Assembly: GCA_021807675.1 (NCBI GenBank)
Contig: JAKBCR010000002.1
Coordinates: 22,803 to 86,802 of the forward strand
Direction: 5' to 3'
Source: Pseudomonadota bacterium
GTDB taxonomy: Bacteria > Pseudomonadota > Gammaproteobacteria > Steroidobacterales > Steroidobacteraceae
Length of the DNA: 64,000 bases
In this document: piece after piece, positions 44,458 to 54,170 of the stretch
Position numbering within the stretch: position 1 is the stretch's first letter
How the letters are laid out: each line of letters opens with the position of its first letter
Notes under the pieces: model-generated
What the model saw: only the letters and a program-made list of their open reading frames with translations
Databases searched by the model: none
What the model was told of the DNA's origin: nothing
Program-made: the position numbers and the translations under genes

Positions 44458-45390
44458 GTGGCTGTGGTCGAGCACATCCCGGTGCTCGCAGATGAGGCGC
44501 TCGGGGCATTAGCCCCCGAGCCGGACGGTTATTATGTCGATGCGACGTTCGGGCGCGGCGGTCATACGGCACTCCTACTCCAGGCCCTGGGTCGAGAGGG
44601 CCGCGTGCTCGCGATCGACCGGGACCCGCAGGCCGTCGCGGCCGGCCGGCAGCGCTTCGCCGGCGAAATGCGGCTTGCGCTCGTGCACGCGCCGTTTGCC
44701 GATATTGGTGCGCTCGTGCCGGCTCACGCGGGCGGCCGCGCTTGCCGGGGTATTCTGTTCGACCTCGGCGTTTCCTCGCCCCAGCTCGACGACCCGGCGC
44801 GCGGCTTCAGCTTCCGGGCCGACGGTCCGCTCGATATGCGCATGGACCCGACACGGGGCGAGCCGGTCAGCGCGTGGCTCGCTCGCGCGAGCGTCGACGA
44901 GATTCGCGAGGTGATCGCCACTCTGGGTGAAGAGCGCTTCGCGCGCCGCGTGGCACAGGCGATCGTCGCAGCGAGGCGCGAGCGGCCGATCGAGCGCACG
45001 CGTGAGCTCGCGGAGCTGGTTGCGCGCGCCGTGAGGACGCGGGAGCCGGGGAAGCATCCCGCCACCCGCACCTTCCAGGCGCTGCGAATGTACGCCAACG
45101 ACGAGCTCGGACAGCTCGAACAGGCGCTCACCGGCGCGGTCGACTCGCTCTCCTTGGGCGGACGCCTGGCGGTGATCAGCTTCCATTCGCTCGAGGATCG
45201 TCTGGTCAAGCGCTTCATGCAGCGTGAGTCCCAGCTCGATCCCGCCGTGGCGTCTCTGCCGATCGTGCCGCCGCAGCTCACGCCGCGCTTGAAGCTGGTC
45301 GGCCGCAAGATCCGCCCGAGCCGGGAGGAAGTCGCGCGCAATCCCCGAGCGCGCAGCGCGTTGCTGCGCGTGGCGGAGAAGGCGGTATGA
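44458..45390 (+). CDS. rsmH: 16S rRNA (cytosine(1402)-N4)-methyltransferase
   Basis: A 310-residue SAM-dependent enzyme with HIPVLADEAL, DATFGRGGHTALLL (SAM loop), FDLGVSSPQLDDPARGFSFRADGPLDMRMD and SFHSLEDRLVKRF. It acts on the same nucleotide as RsmI, also encoded here. GTG start at 44458 (44464 possible). Its stop overlaps the ftsL start (ATGA). Confidence 0.96.
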   Translation: MAVVEHIPVLADEALGALAPEPDGYYVDATFGRGGHTALLLQALGREGRVLAIDRDPQAVAAGRQRFAGEMRLALVHAPFADIGALVPAHAGGRACRGILFDLGVSSPQLDDPARGFSFRADGPLDMRMDPTRGEPVSAWLARASVDEIREVIATLGEERFARRVAQAIVAARRERPIERTRELAELVARAVRTREPGKHPATRTFQALRMYANDELGQLEQALTGAVDSLSLGGRLAVISFHSLEDRLVKRFMQRESQLDPAVASLPIVPPQLTPRLKLVGRKIRPSREEVARNPRARSALLRVAEKAV

Positions 45391-45668
45391 GGCTCGCGAG
45401 GACCACACTCGGGGTTGCCATCGCGGCGCTCTGGGTGGGAGTGCTGGTGTCCGCGGGCGGTGCGGTCTACTGCACATTCCGCGCGCGCCAGCTGTTTATC
45501 CGGCTGGAGCAGCTGGACACCCAACGCGACAACCTGGACATCCAATGGGGTCAGCTGCAGCTCGAGCAGAGTGCCTGGTCCTCGCATGCCTTGGTCGAGA
45601 GCGTCGCGGGCACCAAGCTGCACATGAGCATGCCGGCGCCCAAGGACATCGTGGTCGTGTATCCATGA
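45387..45668 (+). CDS. ftsL: Cell division protein FtsL
   Basis: A 93-residue bitopic protein: short cytoplasmic start, one membrane helix (about 8-30) and a periplasmic coiled-coil (RLEQLDTQRDNLDIQWGQLQ). FtsL joins FtsB and FtsQ to activate FtsWI at the septum. It overlaps rsmH and ftsI by four bases each. Confidence 0.92.
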   Translation: MRLARTTLGVAIAALWVGVLVSAGGAVYCTFRARQLFIRLEQLDTQRDNLDIQWGQLQLEQSAWSSHALVESVAGTKLHMSMPAPKDIVVVYP

Positions 45669-47383
45669 GGACCCGCAGCGCACGACACAACGCGCCTCGC
45701 GCCTTCCGCTGGCGGGCGCATTTTCTCGTTGGGGTGCTCGTTCTGATCGCGGCGGCGCTCGTCGGCCGTGCAATCGACCTGCAGCTGTTCGAGTACTCCT
45801 TCCTGTCGAAGCAGGGTGATGCCCGCTTCACGCGCATCGTCGACATCCCGGCGCACCGCGGCACCATCACCGACCGCTACGGCGAGCCTCTTGCGGTGAG
45901 CACGCCGGTCGATTCGATCTGGGTCAACCCCAAGCAGATCGCGCTCGTGCCCAAGCAGATCCCGCGCCTGGCCGCCGCGCTCCACATCAACCCCCAGGAC
46001 CTGGAGCGCCACATCACGAGCAATCTGGATCGCGATTTCCTCTACGTCTCGCGCCAGCGTCAGCCGGCGTTCGCCGAGCGGATCAAGGCGTTCGGCATTC
46101 CGGGCGTGTACCTCTCGCGCGAGTACCGGCGGTACTACCCGGCCGGTGAGGTGACGGGACAGCTCATCGGCTTCACCAATATCGACGACCAGGGGCAGGC
46201 CGGACTCGAGCTTGCTTACGACCAATGGCTCACGGGCATCGACGGCGAGAAGCGCGTCATCCAGGACAACTACGGCAGGATAGTTCAGGACGTCGAGAGC
46301 ATCCGTCCGGCGCGCCCCGGGCGCGATCTCGTCCTCTCCATCGACATGCGTATCCAGTACCTCGCTTATCGCGCGTTGAAAGCGCAGGTGGCTGCGCAGG
46401 ATGCACGCTCCGGCTCCATGGTGGTGATCGACATCGCCACGGGCGAGGTGCTCGCCATGGTCGACCAGCCGGCCTTCAATCCGAATGACCGTGACCAGAT
46501 GCTGCCACGGCTCTATCGCAACCGGGCGGTGACCGACATCTTCGAGCCGGGCTCCTCCATGAAGCCGTTCTTCGTCGCGGCCGGGCTCATCTCCGGCGAG
46601 TACAACGATCACTCGATCATCAATACCTCGCCCGGTTACATCACCGTCGAGGGGCACACCTTCACCGACGAGGCGGATTTCGGGCCAATCGACCTCTCCC
46701 TGGTGCTCGCCCACAGCTCGAATGTCGGCATGGCGCACGTCGCCCTGTCCCTGCAGCCGAAACTCATTTGGACGACGCTCCACGATTTCGGGTTCGGGCA
46801 ACTGGCGAGCAACGGTTATCCGGGAGAGTCGGCCGGGCTGCTCACCTACTACTCGCAGTGGCGGCCGATCGATATCGCCACGATGGCGCACGGCTACGGC
46901 ATCGCCGTGACGGCGCTGCAGCTTGCGCATGCCTACGCCACGATCGGCGCGTTCGGCATCGAGCGGCCGATCTCGTTCCTGCGGGTCGACTCGCCGCCGC
47001 TGGGCAAGCGTGTCATGAGCGCGCGGCTGTGCCGCGAGCTCATCGGGCTGATGCGCGCGGTGATCTCGCCCATAGGCACGGCGCCTGGGGCGGCCATTCC
47101 GGGCTACAGTGTTTCCGGCAAGACCGGCACGGCGTGGATTGCCGACGACGGCAGCTACCGCGAACACCACTTCGTTGCGGACTTCGAGGGCATGGCGCCG
47201 GCCAGCGCTCCGCGCCTCGCGGCCGCGGTCATCATCGACGACCCGCGGCACGGTCCGCACCAGGGCGGCCAGGTGGCGGCGCCCGTGTTCGCGAAGGTGA
47301 TCGGCCGGGCGCTTCGCCTGATGGGGGTAGCGCCGGACGAGCCGGTGGGGCAATCGGAAGAGCTGCAGGCGTCAATCCAATGA
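45665..47383 (+). CDS. ftsI: Septal peptidoglycan transpeptidase FtsI (PBP3)
   Basis: A 572-residue class B penicillin-binding protein: N-terminal anchor (about 18-36), dimerisation domain (AHRGTITDRYGEPLAVS) and transpeptidase domain with Ser297 in SSMK, SSN at 351-353 and KTG at 486-488. It cross-links septal peptidoglycan with FtsW. ATG overlaps the ftsL stop. Confidence 0.97.
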   Translation: MRTRSARHNAPRAFRWRAHFLVGVLVLIAAALVGRAIDLQLFEYSFLSKQGDARFTRIVDIPAHRGTITDRYGEPLAVSTPVDSIWVNPKQIALVPKQIPRLAAALHINPQDLERHITSNLDRDFLYVSRQRQPAFAERIKAFGIPGVYLSREYRRYYPAGEVTGQLIGFTNIDDQGQAGLELAYDQWLTGIDGEKRVIQDNYGRIVQDVESIRPARPGRDLVLSIDMRIQYLAYRALKAQVAAQDARSGSMVVIDIATGEVLAMVDQPAFNPNDRDQMLPRLYRNRAVTDIFEPGSSMKPFFVAAGLISGEYNDHSIINTSPGYITVEGHTFTDEADFGPIDLSLVLAHSSNVGMAHVALSLQPKLIWTTLHDFGFGQLASNGYPGESAGLLTYYSQWRPIDIATMAHGYGIAVTALQLAHAYATIGAFGIERPISFLRVDSPPLGKRVMSARLCRELIGLMRAVISPIGTAPGAAIPGYSVSGKTGTAWIADDGSYREHHFVADFEGMAPASAPRLAAAVIIDDPRHGPHQGGQVAAPVFAKVIGRALRLMGVAPDEPVGQSEELQASIQ

Positions 47384-48972
47384 CCGCGGCCATGAATCCA
47401 GCCTCGACACACCGCGCCCGGCTCGTGGAGCTCGCCGCCGGGCTGGCCGATGCCCCTGCGACGCTCGAGGTCAGCGACGTCACGCTCGACTCGCGCGCGG
47501 CCAGTCCGGGGGCGTTGTTTCTTGCCTGCCGCGGCCACGGCCGCCACGGCGCACAGTTCGCCGGTGAGGCGCTGGCGCGCGGGGCGAGCGCGGTGCTCTA
47601 CGAGCCGTCTCCTGGGGCATCAGAGCTCATACAGGCGGGTCTCAGCGGGTCGACTCGCGCTGGGGAGGTGTTCGTCGCGCCCGTGCCGGAGCTCTCCTCC
47701 CAGGCCGGAATCATCGCCGATCGGTTCTTCGGCCGGCCATCGCAGGCCCTGACGGTTGTAGGGATCACCGGCACGAATGGCAAGACGACTTGCGCGTGGC
47801 TTCTCGCCCAGGCGCTGCGCCCGCGCACGCATGCGCCCGCTGGCGGGTCTGCCGCCACGGGACGCCGCTGGCGCGGCCCTGCCGCCTACATGGGCACGCT
47901 CGGGTACGGTTTTCCAGGCGCGCTGACTCCTACGGACAACACCACGCCTGATGCCGTTTCCGTTCACCGCCGCCTTGCTGCGATGAAGGCTCTGGGTGCC
48001 GAAGTGGTAAGCATGGAAGTGTCCTCGCACGCGCTCGATCAGGATCGGGTGGGTGGAGTGCGCTTCCATACCGCCGCGTTCACCAATCTCACACGCGAGC
48101 ATCTCGACTATCACGGGACGATGGCGGCCTACGCGCAGGCGAAGGCGCGGCTCTTCGCCTGGCCCGGCCTCGCAATGCGGGTGATCAACGTGGACGATGA
48201 GCTCGGGGCGCGACTCGCCGGGCAACTTTCCGAGGCGCAGCTGGTCATCACCACGCGAGGCAGCGCTGAGCCGCCGGCGGCGCATGCCGCGAAAGTGGTG
48301 CGCGCAACGCGCGTCGAGGCTGCTGTGTCCGGCCTGCGCATCGACGTGCAATCAAGCTGGGGAGCGACAAAACTCGACGTGCCGCTGATCGGTGACTTCA
48401 ACGCCGACAACGCCCTCACGGTGCTCGCCGTGCTGCTCGCCTGGGGAGTCCCGCTCGCCGAGGCGACCGCGGCGCTCGGGACATGTCGGGCGGCGCCTGG
48501 ACGGATGGAAGCGTTCGGCGGCCGCGCCGGAGTGCCGCTCGCCATCGTCGACTATGCCCACACGCCCGATGCGCTCGCGAAGGCGCTGCGCGCCGCCCGC
48601 CTGCACTGCCGCGGGCGGCTGCGGGTCGTCTTCGGCTGCGGCGGCGATCGCGATCCAGGCAAGCGGCCGATGATGGGGCGTATCGCCGCCGAGCTCGCGG
48701 ATGAGTCGGTGGTGACAGATGACAACCCGCGCAGCGAGCCTCCCGAGCGGATCGTGCGGCAGATCCTGGCGGGCCTTCCCCACGCCGCCGCGGCTCGGGT
48801 CGAGCACGACCGTGCGCTGGCGATCCAGGCCACGCTCGCGCGATCGGGACCGCAGGACGTGGTGTTGATTGCTGGGAAGGGGCATGAGGAGTATCAGATC
48901 TACGGCGGTGAGCGCCGTCCGTTCAGCGACCAGGGCGTGGTACGTGCGGCACTGGAGGCGACGGAGCCGTGA
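47380..48972 (+). CDS. murE: UDP-MurNAc-L-Ala-D-Glu:meso-DAP ligase
   Basis: A 530-residue Mur ligase. [13 protein letters not shown] is the P-loop, and DDNPRSE near residue 450 is the meso-diaminopimelate selection motif (DNPR). An insertion rich in Gly/Ala/Arg after the P-loop (around residues 150-167, THAPAGGSAATGRRWRGPAA) is not typical. The ATG overlaps the ftsI stop. Confidence 0.96.
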   Translation: MTAAMNPASTHRARLVELAAGLADAPATLEVSDVTLDSRAASPGALFLACRGHGRHGAQFAGEALARGASAVLYEPSPGASELIQAGLSGSTRAGEVFVAPVPELSSQAGIIADRFFGRPSQALTVVGITGTNGKTTCAWLLAQALRPRTHAPAGGSAATGRRWRGPAAYMGTLGYGFPGALTPTDNTTPDAVSVHRRLAAMKALGAEVVSMEVSSHALDQDRVGGVRFHTAAFTNLTREHLDYHGTMAAYAQAKARLFAWPGLAMRVINVDDELGARLAGQLSEAQLVITTRGSAEPPAAHAAKVVRATRVEAAVSGLRIDVQSSWGATKLDVPLIGDFNADNALTVLAVLLAWGVPLAEATAALGTCRAAPGRMEAFGGRAGVPLAIVDYAHTPDALAKALRAARLHCRGRLRVVFGCGGDRDPGKRPMMGRIAAELADESVVTDDNPRSEPPERIVRQILAGLPHAAAARVEHDRALAIQATLARSGPQDVVLIAGKGHEEYQIYGGERRPFSDQGVVRAALEATEP

Positions 48973-50375
48973 GCGGTGATTCGACAGTCGAGCGGACGCT
49001 GCGCAGCTTTGCGCGGGCCTGCGATGGGCGGCTCGAGGGGGTCGACCGCGCCTTTACCGGTGTGTCGAGCGACAGCCGGACGCTCGCCGCGGGCGATCTG
49101 TTCATCGCCTTGCGAGGTCCGCGCTTCAACGGCCATGAGTTCGTCGGCACCGCGCTGGCGGCCGGTGCGGCCGGGGCCCTCGTCGATGCGCCGCAGCCGA
49201 TCGCCCTGGCTCAGATCGTCGTCGCCGACACGCAAGCCGCGCTCTCGCGCGCGGGACACGCATGGCGTGAGGCGCTCTCCATTCCGGTCATCGGTGTGGC
49301 GGGCAGCAATGGCAAGACGACGGCCAAGGAAATGACGGCGGCGATCCTCTCGCGGGCTGGAAGCACTCTGGCCACTCGGGGCAATCTCAACAACCACATC
49401 GGCGTGCCCCTGACGCTGCTGCGGCTCGAGCCCGGACACCGCTTCGCCGTCATCGAGATGGGGGCCAACCGAGCGGGCGAAGTGGCGGAACTGGTCAACG
49501 TGGCGCGCCCGACAGTCGGGCTCATCACCAACGCGGGCGCGGAGCATCTCGAAGGCTTCGGCAGCCTCGAGGGAGTGGCTCGCGCGGAGGGCGAGACGGT
49601 CGCGGGCCTCGCGCCGGACGCCACGGCGGTGTTGAACGCGGACGATGAATTCGTGAATCTCTGGCGCGGCATGACGAGCGCGCGGGTCGTGACCTTCGGG
49701 ATCGCGAGCACCGCGGACTTCCGCGCATCGGACCTGCGCACGACCCCCGGCGCGGAGGGCTTCCTCACGCGATTCCGCCTCTCGAGCCCGCTTGGGCAGG
49801 CGGACATCGAGCTTCACGTCGGGGGGCGACACAACGTCGCGAATGCTCTCGGGGCCGCCGCGGCGGCAGCCGCTGCCGGCGCAACGCTCGAGCACATCGT
49901 CGCAGGCCTCGGCGCAATGCGGCCGGTGCCGGGACGCCTGCAGCTGAAACGGGCCGCCTGCGGCGCCTGGATCCTCGATGATTCCTACAACGCCAATCCG
50001 AGCTCGCTGCGCGCCGGGATCGAGGTGCTCGCATCGCTCGAAGGCCGGCGCTGGCTCGTGCTCGGTGACATGGCCGAGCTCGGCGAGTTCGCTGCGGACG
50101 CGCACACGCAGATCGGCGCTTTCGCCCGAGAGCGCGGGGTGGAGCGTCTGCTCGCCACTGGCCCGCTCGCGGCGCTCGCCGTGGAGCGCTTCGGCCCCGG
50201 GGGACAGTGGTTCCCCGATACCGAGGCGCTGACTCACGAGCTCCTGCGCACGCTGTCCGCCGAGAAGACGGCCGATACCGTGCGCCTGCTCGTCAAGGGC
50301 TCGCGAGTCAACAGGCTCGAGCGCGTGGTGAGCGCGCTCGTGGGCGGCGCCAACGACATTTCGGACGGACATTAA
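48969..50375 (+). CDS. murF: UDP-MurNAc-tripeptide:D-Ala-D-Ala ligase
   Basis: A 468-residue Mur ligase completing the pentapeptide. VGSNGKTT-type P-loop (VAGSNGKTTAKEM, about 113-125), VIEMGANRAGEV, GRHNVANALGAA and DDSYNANPSS are present. GTG start at 48969 overlaps the murE stop (GTGA). mraY begins with no gap after its TAA. Confidence 0.96.
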   Translation: MSGDSTVERTLRSFARACDGRLEGVDRAFTGVSSDSRTLAAGDLFIALRGPRFNGHEFVGTALAAGAAGALVDAPQPIALAQIVVADTQAALSRAGHAWREALSIPVIGVAGSNGKTTAKEMTAAILSRAGSTLATRGNLNNHIGVPLTLLRLEPGHRFAVIEMGANRAGEVAELVNVARPTVGLITNAGAEHLEGFGSLEGVARAEGETVAGLAPDATAVLNADDEFVNLWRGMTSARVVTFGIASTADFRASDLRTTPGAEGFLTRFRLSSPLGQADIELHVGGRHNVANALGAAAAAAAAGATLEHIVAGLGAMRPVPGRLQLKRAACGAWILDDSYNANPSSLRAGIEVLASLEGRRWLVLGDMAELGEFAADAHTQIGAFARERGVERLLATGPLAALAVERFGPGGQWFPDTEALTHELLRTLSAEKTADTVRLLVKGSRVNRLERVVSALVGGANDISDGH

Positions 50376-51461
50376 GTGCTCTACTGGATCGCACAACGAC
50401 TGACCGCCTGGTATACCGGCTTCAACGTCTTCTCGTACCTGACTTTCCGCGCCATCTTGGCGACGGTGTCCTCGCTCGCCATATCGCTCATCCTGGGGCC
50501 GGGCCTGATCGAGCGGCTGTCGCGCTATCAGATAGGCCAGGTCGTGCGCGATGACGGCCCCAAGACGCACCTGCCCAAGGCGGGTACGCCGACGATGGGC
50601 GGTACCCTGATCCTGGTGACGACGCTCGTGAGCACGCTCCTCTGGGTCGACCTTTCGAACCGCCTCGTCTGGACGGTGCTTGCAGTCACTTTCGCCTACG
50701 GCCTCATCGGCTTCTATGACGATTATCTGAAGCTCGTGGTGCGCAATCCGCGGGGTCTCGCCGCGCGCTGGAAATATTTCTGGCAATCGGTGGCGGGTCT
50801 TGCGACCGCGGCGGCGCTCTATTTCACCGCGACCACGGCGGCGGAGAAGACCCTCTTCCTGCCGTTCGTCAAAACGTTCGCCGCACCGCTGTCAGCGCCC
50901 GTCTTCATCGTGATCGCCTACTTCATGATCGTCGGCATGAGCAACGCCGTGAATCTCACGGACGGGCTCGATGGTCTCGCCATCATGCCCGCGGCGCTGG
51001 TCTCCGCCGCGCTCGGCATCTTCGCCTACGCGAGCGGTAACCATGTCTTCGCGCACTATCTCGAGATTCCTGAGATTCCCGGGGCCGGTGAGCTGCTGAT
51101 CTTCTGCTCGGCATTGAGCGGAGCGGGCCTCGGCTTTCTTTGGTTCAACGCTTATCCCGCGCAGGTGTTCATGGGCGATGTCGGAGCGCTCGCGATAGGC
51201 GCGGCGCTTGGCGTCATTGCCGTGATCGTGCGCCAGGAGGTGGTGGCGCTCGTCATGGGGGGCCTGTTCGTGCTCGAGACCGCCTCAGTCATCCTGCAGG
51301 TCGCCTCGTTCAAGCTCACCGGCCGGCGCATCTTCCGCATGGCGCCGCTCCATCACCATTTCGAGCTCAAGGGCTGGGCGGAGCCGAAGGTGATCGTGAG
51401 GTTCTGGATCATCTCCCTCATTCTCGTCCTGGCGGGGCTCGCCACTCTCAAGCTGCGATGA
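50376..51461 (+). CDS. mraY: Phospho-MurNAc-pentapeptide translocase
   Basis: A 361-residue polytopic membrane enzyme making lipid I on undecaprenyl phosphate. Motifs: [36 protein letters not shown] and the C-terminal [12 protein letters not shown] start directly after the murF stop. The stop overlaps the murD start. Confidence 0.97.
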   Translation: MLYWIAQRLTAWYTGFNVFSYLTFRAILATVSSLAISLILGPGLIERLSRYQIGQVVRDDGPKTHLPKAGTPTMGGTLILVTTLVSTLLWVDLSNRLVWTVLAVTFAYGLIGFYDDYLKLVVRNPRGLAARWKYFWQSVAGLATAAALYFTATTAAEKTLFLPFVKTFAAPLSAPVFIVIAYFMIVGMSNAVNLTDGLDGLAIMPAALVSAALGIFAYASGNHVFAHYLEIPEIPGAGELLIFCSALSGAGLGFLWFNAYPAQVFMGDVGALAIGAALGVIAVIVRQEVVALVMGGLFVLETASVILQVASFKLTGRRIFRMAPLHHHFELKGWAEPKVIVRFWIISLILVLAGLATLKLR

Positions 51462-52816
51462 GCGCACCATCGCACAAGCCCTCTTCCGCCGTCATCGTCG
51501 GCCTCGGCCGGACGGGGCTTTCCTGCGCCCGATACTTGCGCGAGCGGGGCTGGCGGCTCTCGGTCACCGACACGCGACCCGAGCCACCGCAGCTCGCCGC
51601 GCTGCGCGCGCTCGATGCGCAGATCCCGGTGCGGCTGGGCGTGCTCGATGCGCGGCTCCTCGACGATGCGCTCTGCGTGGTGGTCTCGCCGGGGGTGCCG
51701 CTGGAGCAGCCCTTCTTCACCGAGGCACGGCGCCGTGGGCTCGAGATCGTCGGTGACATCGAGCTCTTCGCGCGCGCCGTGGATGCGCCGGTCGTCGGGA
51801 TCACCGGCACCAACGGGAAGAGCACGGTGACGACCCTGATCGGGCGCATGGCGGCGAGGGCCGGAGTGAACGTGCGGGTGGGGGGCAATCTCGGCGAGCC
51901 CGCGCTCGATCTGCTCGCGGCGGCGCATCGCACCGGGGAATCCGTCGGGCTTTACGTGCTCGAGCTCTCGAGCTTCCAACTCGAGGCGACTCGATCGCTC
52001 GATCTGGCGGCGGCGGCCGTGCTCAACGTCAGCCCGGACCATCTGGACCGTTACGCCTCGGTGGCGGCTTATGCCGATGCGAAGGCGCGGATCTTCGCGC
52101 GAACCGACACGGCAGTGATCAATCTCGACGATCCGCTCGTGGTCGCCATGCCGCATCCGGGTCAGCGCACGCTGAGCTTCTCACTGCGCGCCGCGATCGG
52201 CGCCGACTACGCGGTGGCCCTGTGCGAGGGAGGCGCGTGGCTCACGCGCTGGAGCGAGCCGCTGCTGCCGATCTCGGCCATGCGCGTCCGTGGCTTTCAC
52301 AACGCCGCCAACGCTCTCGCGGCTCTCGCGCTCGGTGAGGCTCTGGGACTGCCGTTGCCTGCGATGCTCGCGGAGCTCGAGGCGTTCCCGGGCCTGGACC
52401 ACCGCACCCAATGGATCGCGGAGGTGGCGGGCGTCACTTATATCGACGATTCCAAGGGCACCAACGTCGGCGCCACCCTCGCCGCCGTGGCTGGGATGGA
52501 GGGGCCGCTGGTCGTCATCGCCGGCGGCGACGGCAAGAAGCAGGACTTCGGGCCTCTTGCGGCGACCTTTCGCGACAAGGTGCGTCACGCGGTGCTCATC
52601 GGGCGCGACGGCCGCCTCGTTGGCGAGGCGCTGCGCGGAGTCTGCACGACGGAGTACTGCGCCTCACTCGAGGAGGCGGTCCGCGCGGCGGCGGCGGCGG
52701 CGCGGGCTGGCGACACCGTGCTGCTCTCGCCCGCCTGCGCGAGCCTCGACATGTTCCGCGACTATGCTCATCGAGGCGCCGTGTTCGCCCGTGCGGTGAG
52801 GGAGTTGGCGGCATGA
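51458..52816 (+). CDS. murD: UDP-MurNAc-L-alanine:D-glutamate ligase
   Basis: A 452-residue Mur ligase. It opens [18 protein letters not shown] (Rossmann loop), then [33 protein letters not shown] and [14 protein letters not shown] at 51458 overlaps mraY and its TGA overlaps ftsW. Confidence 0.97.
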   Translation: MSAPSHKPSSAVIVGLGRTGLSCARYLRERGWRLSVTDTRPEPPQLAALRALDAQIPVRLGVLDARLLDDALCVVVSPGVPLEQPFFTEARRRGLEIVGDIELFARAVDAPVVGITGTNGKSTVTTLIGRMAARAGVNVRVGGNLGEPALDLLAAAHRTGESVGLYVLELSSFQLEATRSLDLAAAAVLNVSPDHLDRYASVAAYADAKARIFARTDTAVINLDDPLVVAMPHPGQRTLSFSLRAAIGADYAVALCEGGAWLTRWSEPLLPISAMRVRGFHNAANALAALALGEALGLPLPAMLAELEAFPGLDHRTQWIAEVAGVTYIDDSKGTNVGATLAAVAGMEGPLVVIAGGDGKKQDFGPLAATFRDKVRHAVLIGRDGRLVGEALRGVCTTEYCASLEEAVRAAAAAARAGDTVLLSPACASLDMFRDYAHRGAVFARAVRELAA

Positions 52817-54009
52817 TGGAAGAAACCCCGCGCGCTTCCTCCGGCGCCACGGCTCGTGGACGAGGCGCCGCCGTCCACATCGACAGCGTGACCCTCGCGC
52901 TCGTGCTGGCGCTGCTCCTCTTCGGACTGGTGATGGTGACGTCGGCTTCCATCTCCATCGCGGCCCAGGACACGGGAAATCCCTTCTACTTTCTCGAGCG
53001 GCAGCTGCTGACCGCGGTCGCCGGCGCGGTGGCGGCGGTGATCGTCTTCTGCTTCAGGATGGACAATTGGGAGCGGCTCTCGCACCTGCTCTTCGCCGGC
53101 GCGATCATCATGCTGCTCGCGGTGCTCGTCCCCGGCCTCGGTGAAGTGGTGAACGGCGGCCGGCGCTGGCTGCGGCTCGCGGGATTCACCTTTCAGGTCT
53201 CGGAGCTCGCCCGGGTGCTGGTGTTGATCTACATCGCCAGCTACGCCGCGCGACGGCAGGACGAGCTGCGCGAGACCTTCAGCGGCCTGCTCAAGCCGCT
53301 GCTGGCCCTCGCTCTCGTGGCGGTGTTGCTTCTCGGGGAGCCCGACTTCGGCGCCGCCACGGTCCTCTTCGCCACGGGTTTCGGCATGCTTTTCCTCGCC
53401 GGCGCGCGGCTGCGGTGGGTGATCGTGCTGACCGCGGTGGCCGCCGCTCTCTTCGCGGTGCTCGCCGTCACCTCCGCTTACCGGCTGCGGCGTCTGACGG
53501 GTTTCATGGACCCGTGGGCGAACCCCTACAGCACGGGGTTCCAGCTCACCCAGTCGTTGATCGCGATCGGCCGCGGCAAATGGTTCGGCGTAGGGCTCGG
53601 CAACAGTGTCCAGAAGCTCTTCTACCTGCCGGAGGCGCATACCGATTTCCTCTTCGCGGTGCTTGCCGAGGAGCTGGGGCTCTTCGGGGTGCTGCTCACG
53701 CTCGGGCTCTTCGTCGCGCTCATCTGGCGCTCGTTCTACATCGCGAGGCTCGCCTCGCAGGCGGGCCTCGATTTCCAGAGCTATCTTGCCGCCGGCTTCG
53801 GGCTCTGGATGGGAATGCAGGCCTTCATCAACATCGGTGTCAACATGGGCGTGCTGCCGACCAAGGGACTGACACTGCCGATGATGAGCTACGGGCGCTC
53901 GAGCCTCATCGTGACCCTGGTGTGGATAGGCATGCTGCTTCGCATCTATCACGAGACGATGATGGAGCGGCGCGGCTCGGCCAGCATCATGGCGCGGGGT
54001 GCCTCGTGA
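52813..54009 (+). CDS. ftsW: Septal peptidoglycan glycosyltransferase FtsW
   Basis: A 398-residue SEDS-family membrane protein with about ten helices. The N-terminus has a 20-residue cytoplasmic lead, then VTLALVLALLLFGLVMVTSAS. GGRRWLRL, the EAHTDFLFAVLAEELG loop (with the catalytic Asp region) and GLTLPMMSYGRSS are characteristic. It polymerises lipid II with FtsI. After it comes the 161-bp hairpin spacer before murG. Confidence 0.96.
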   Translation: MMEETPRASSGATARGRGAAVHIDSVTLALVLALLLFGLVMVTSASISIAAQDTGNPFYFLERQLLTAVAGAVAAVIVFCFRMDNWERLSHLLFAGAIIMLLAVLVPGLGEVVNGGRRWLRLAGFTFQVSELARVLVLIYIASYAARRQDELRETFSGLLKPLLALALVAVLLLGEPDFGAATVLFATGFGMLFLAGARLRWVIVLTAVAAALFAVLAVTSAYRLRRLTGFMDPWANPYSTGFQLTQSLIAIGRGKWFGVGLGNSVQKLFYLPEAHTDFLFAVLAEELGLFGVLLTLGLFVALIWRSFYIARLASQAGLDFQSYLAAGFGLWMGMQAFINIGVNMGVLPTKGLTLPMMSYGRSSLIVTLVWIGMLLRIYHETMMERRGSASIMARGAS

Positions 54010-54011
54010 GC

Positions 54012-54142
54012 GGGCGGGCCGACTCGGGCGGTGGGCGCCTGGCTTCTGCTTCGGGCGAGGCCGTACCAATGGCCATCCCTGGCGGCCGGGCCCCCGGCCC
54101 GGACGTCGTGTCCGGGCGCTCGCCTCCTGAGTCGGCTCGCCC
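54012..54142 (+). repeat. Long hairpin in the ftsW-murG gap, with family 4 core (copy 3)
   Basis: Arms 54012-54039 and 54115-54142 pair over 28 positions: 23 Watson-Crick, four G.U and one mismatch as RNA. Inside lie TGGCCATCCCTGGCGGC with GGGCCCCCGGCCC (family 4 core) and CCGGAC/GTCCGG. It occupies most of the only long spacer in the chain from rsmH to ftsA. A GTG at 54006 overlapping the ftsW stop reads through it in frame with murG. Confidence 0.75.
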
Positions 54143-54170
54143 ACCACGGACGGTCGCTGGCACGGCCCCG

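Noticed and set aside
54006-54170. A 55-residue N-terminal extension of MurG from the GTG at 54006
   Set aside because: The added residues (Gly/Pro/Arg-rich) come from the hairpin repeat and precede the normal MurG start; kept only as a possible relic start codon.
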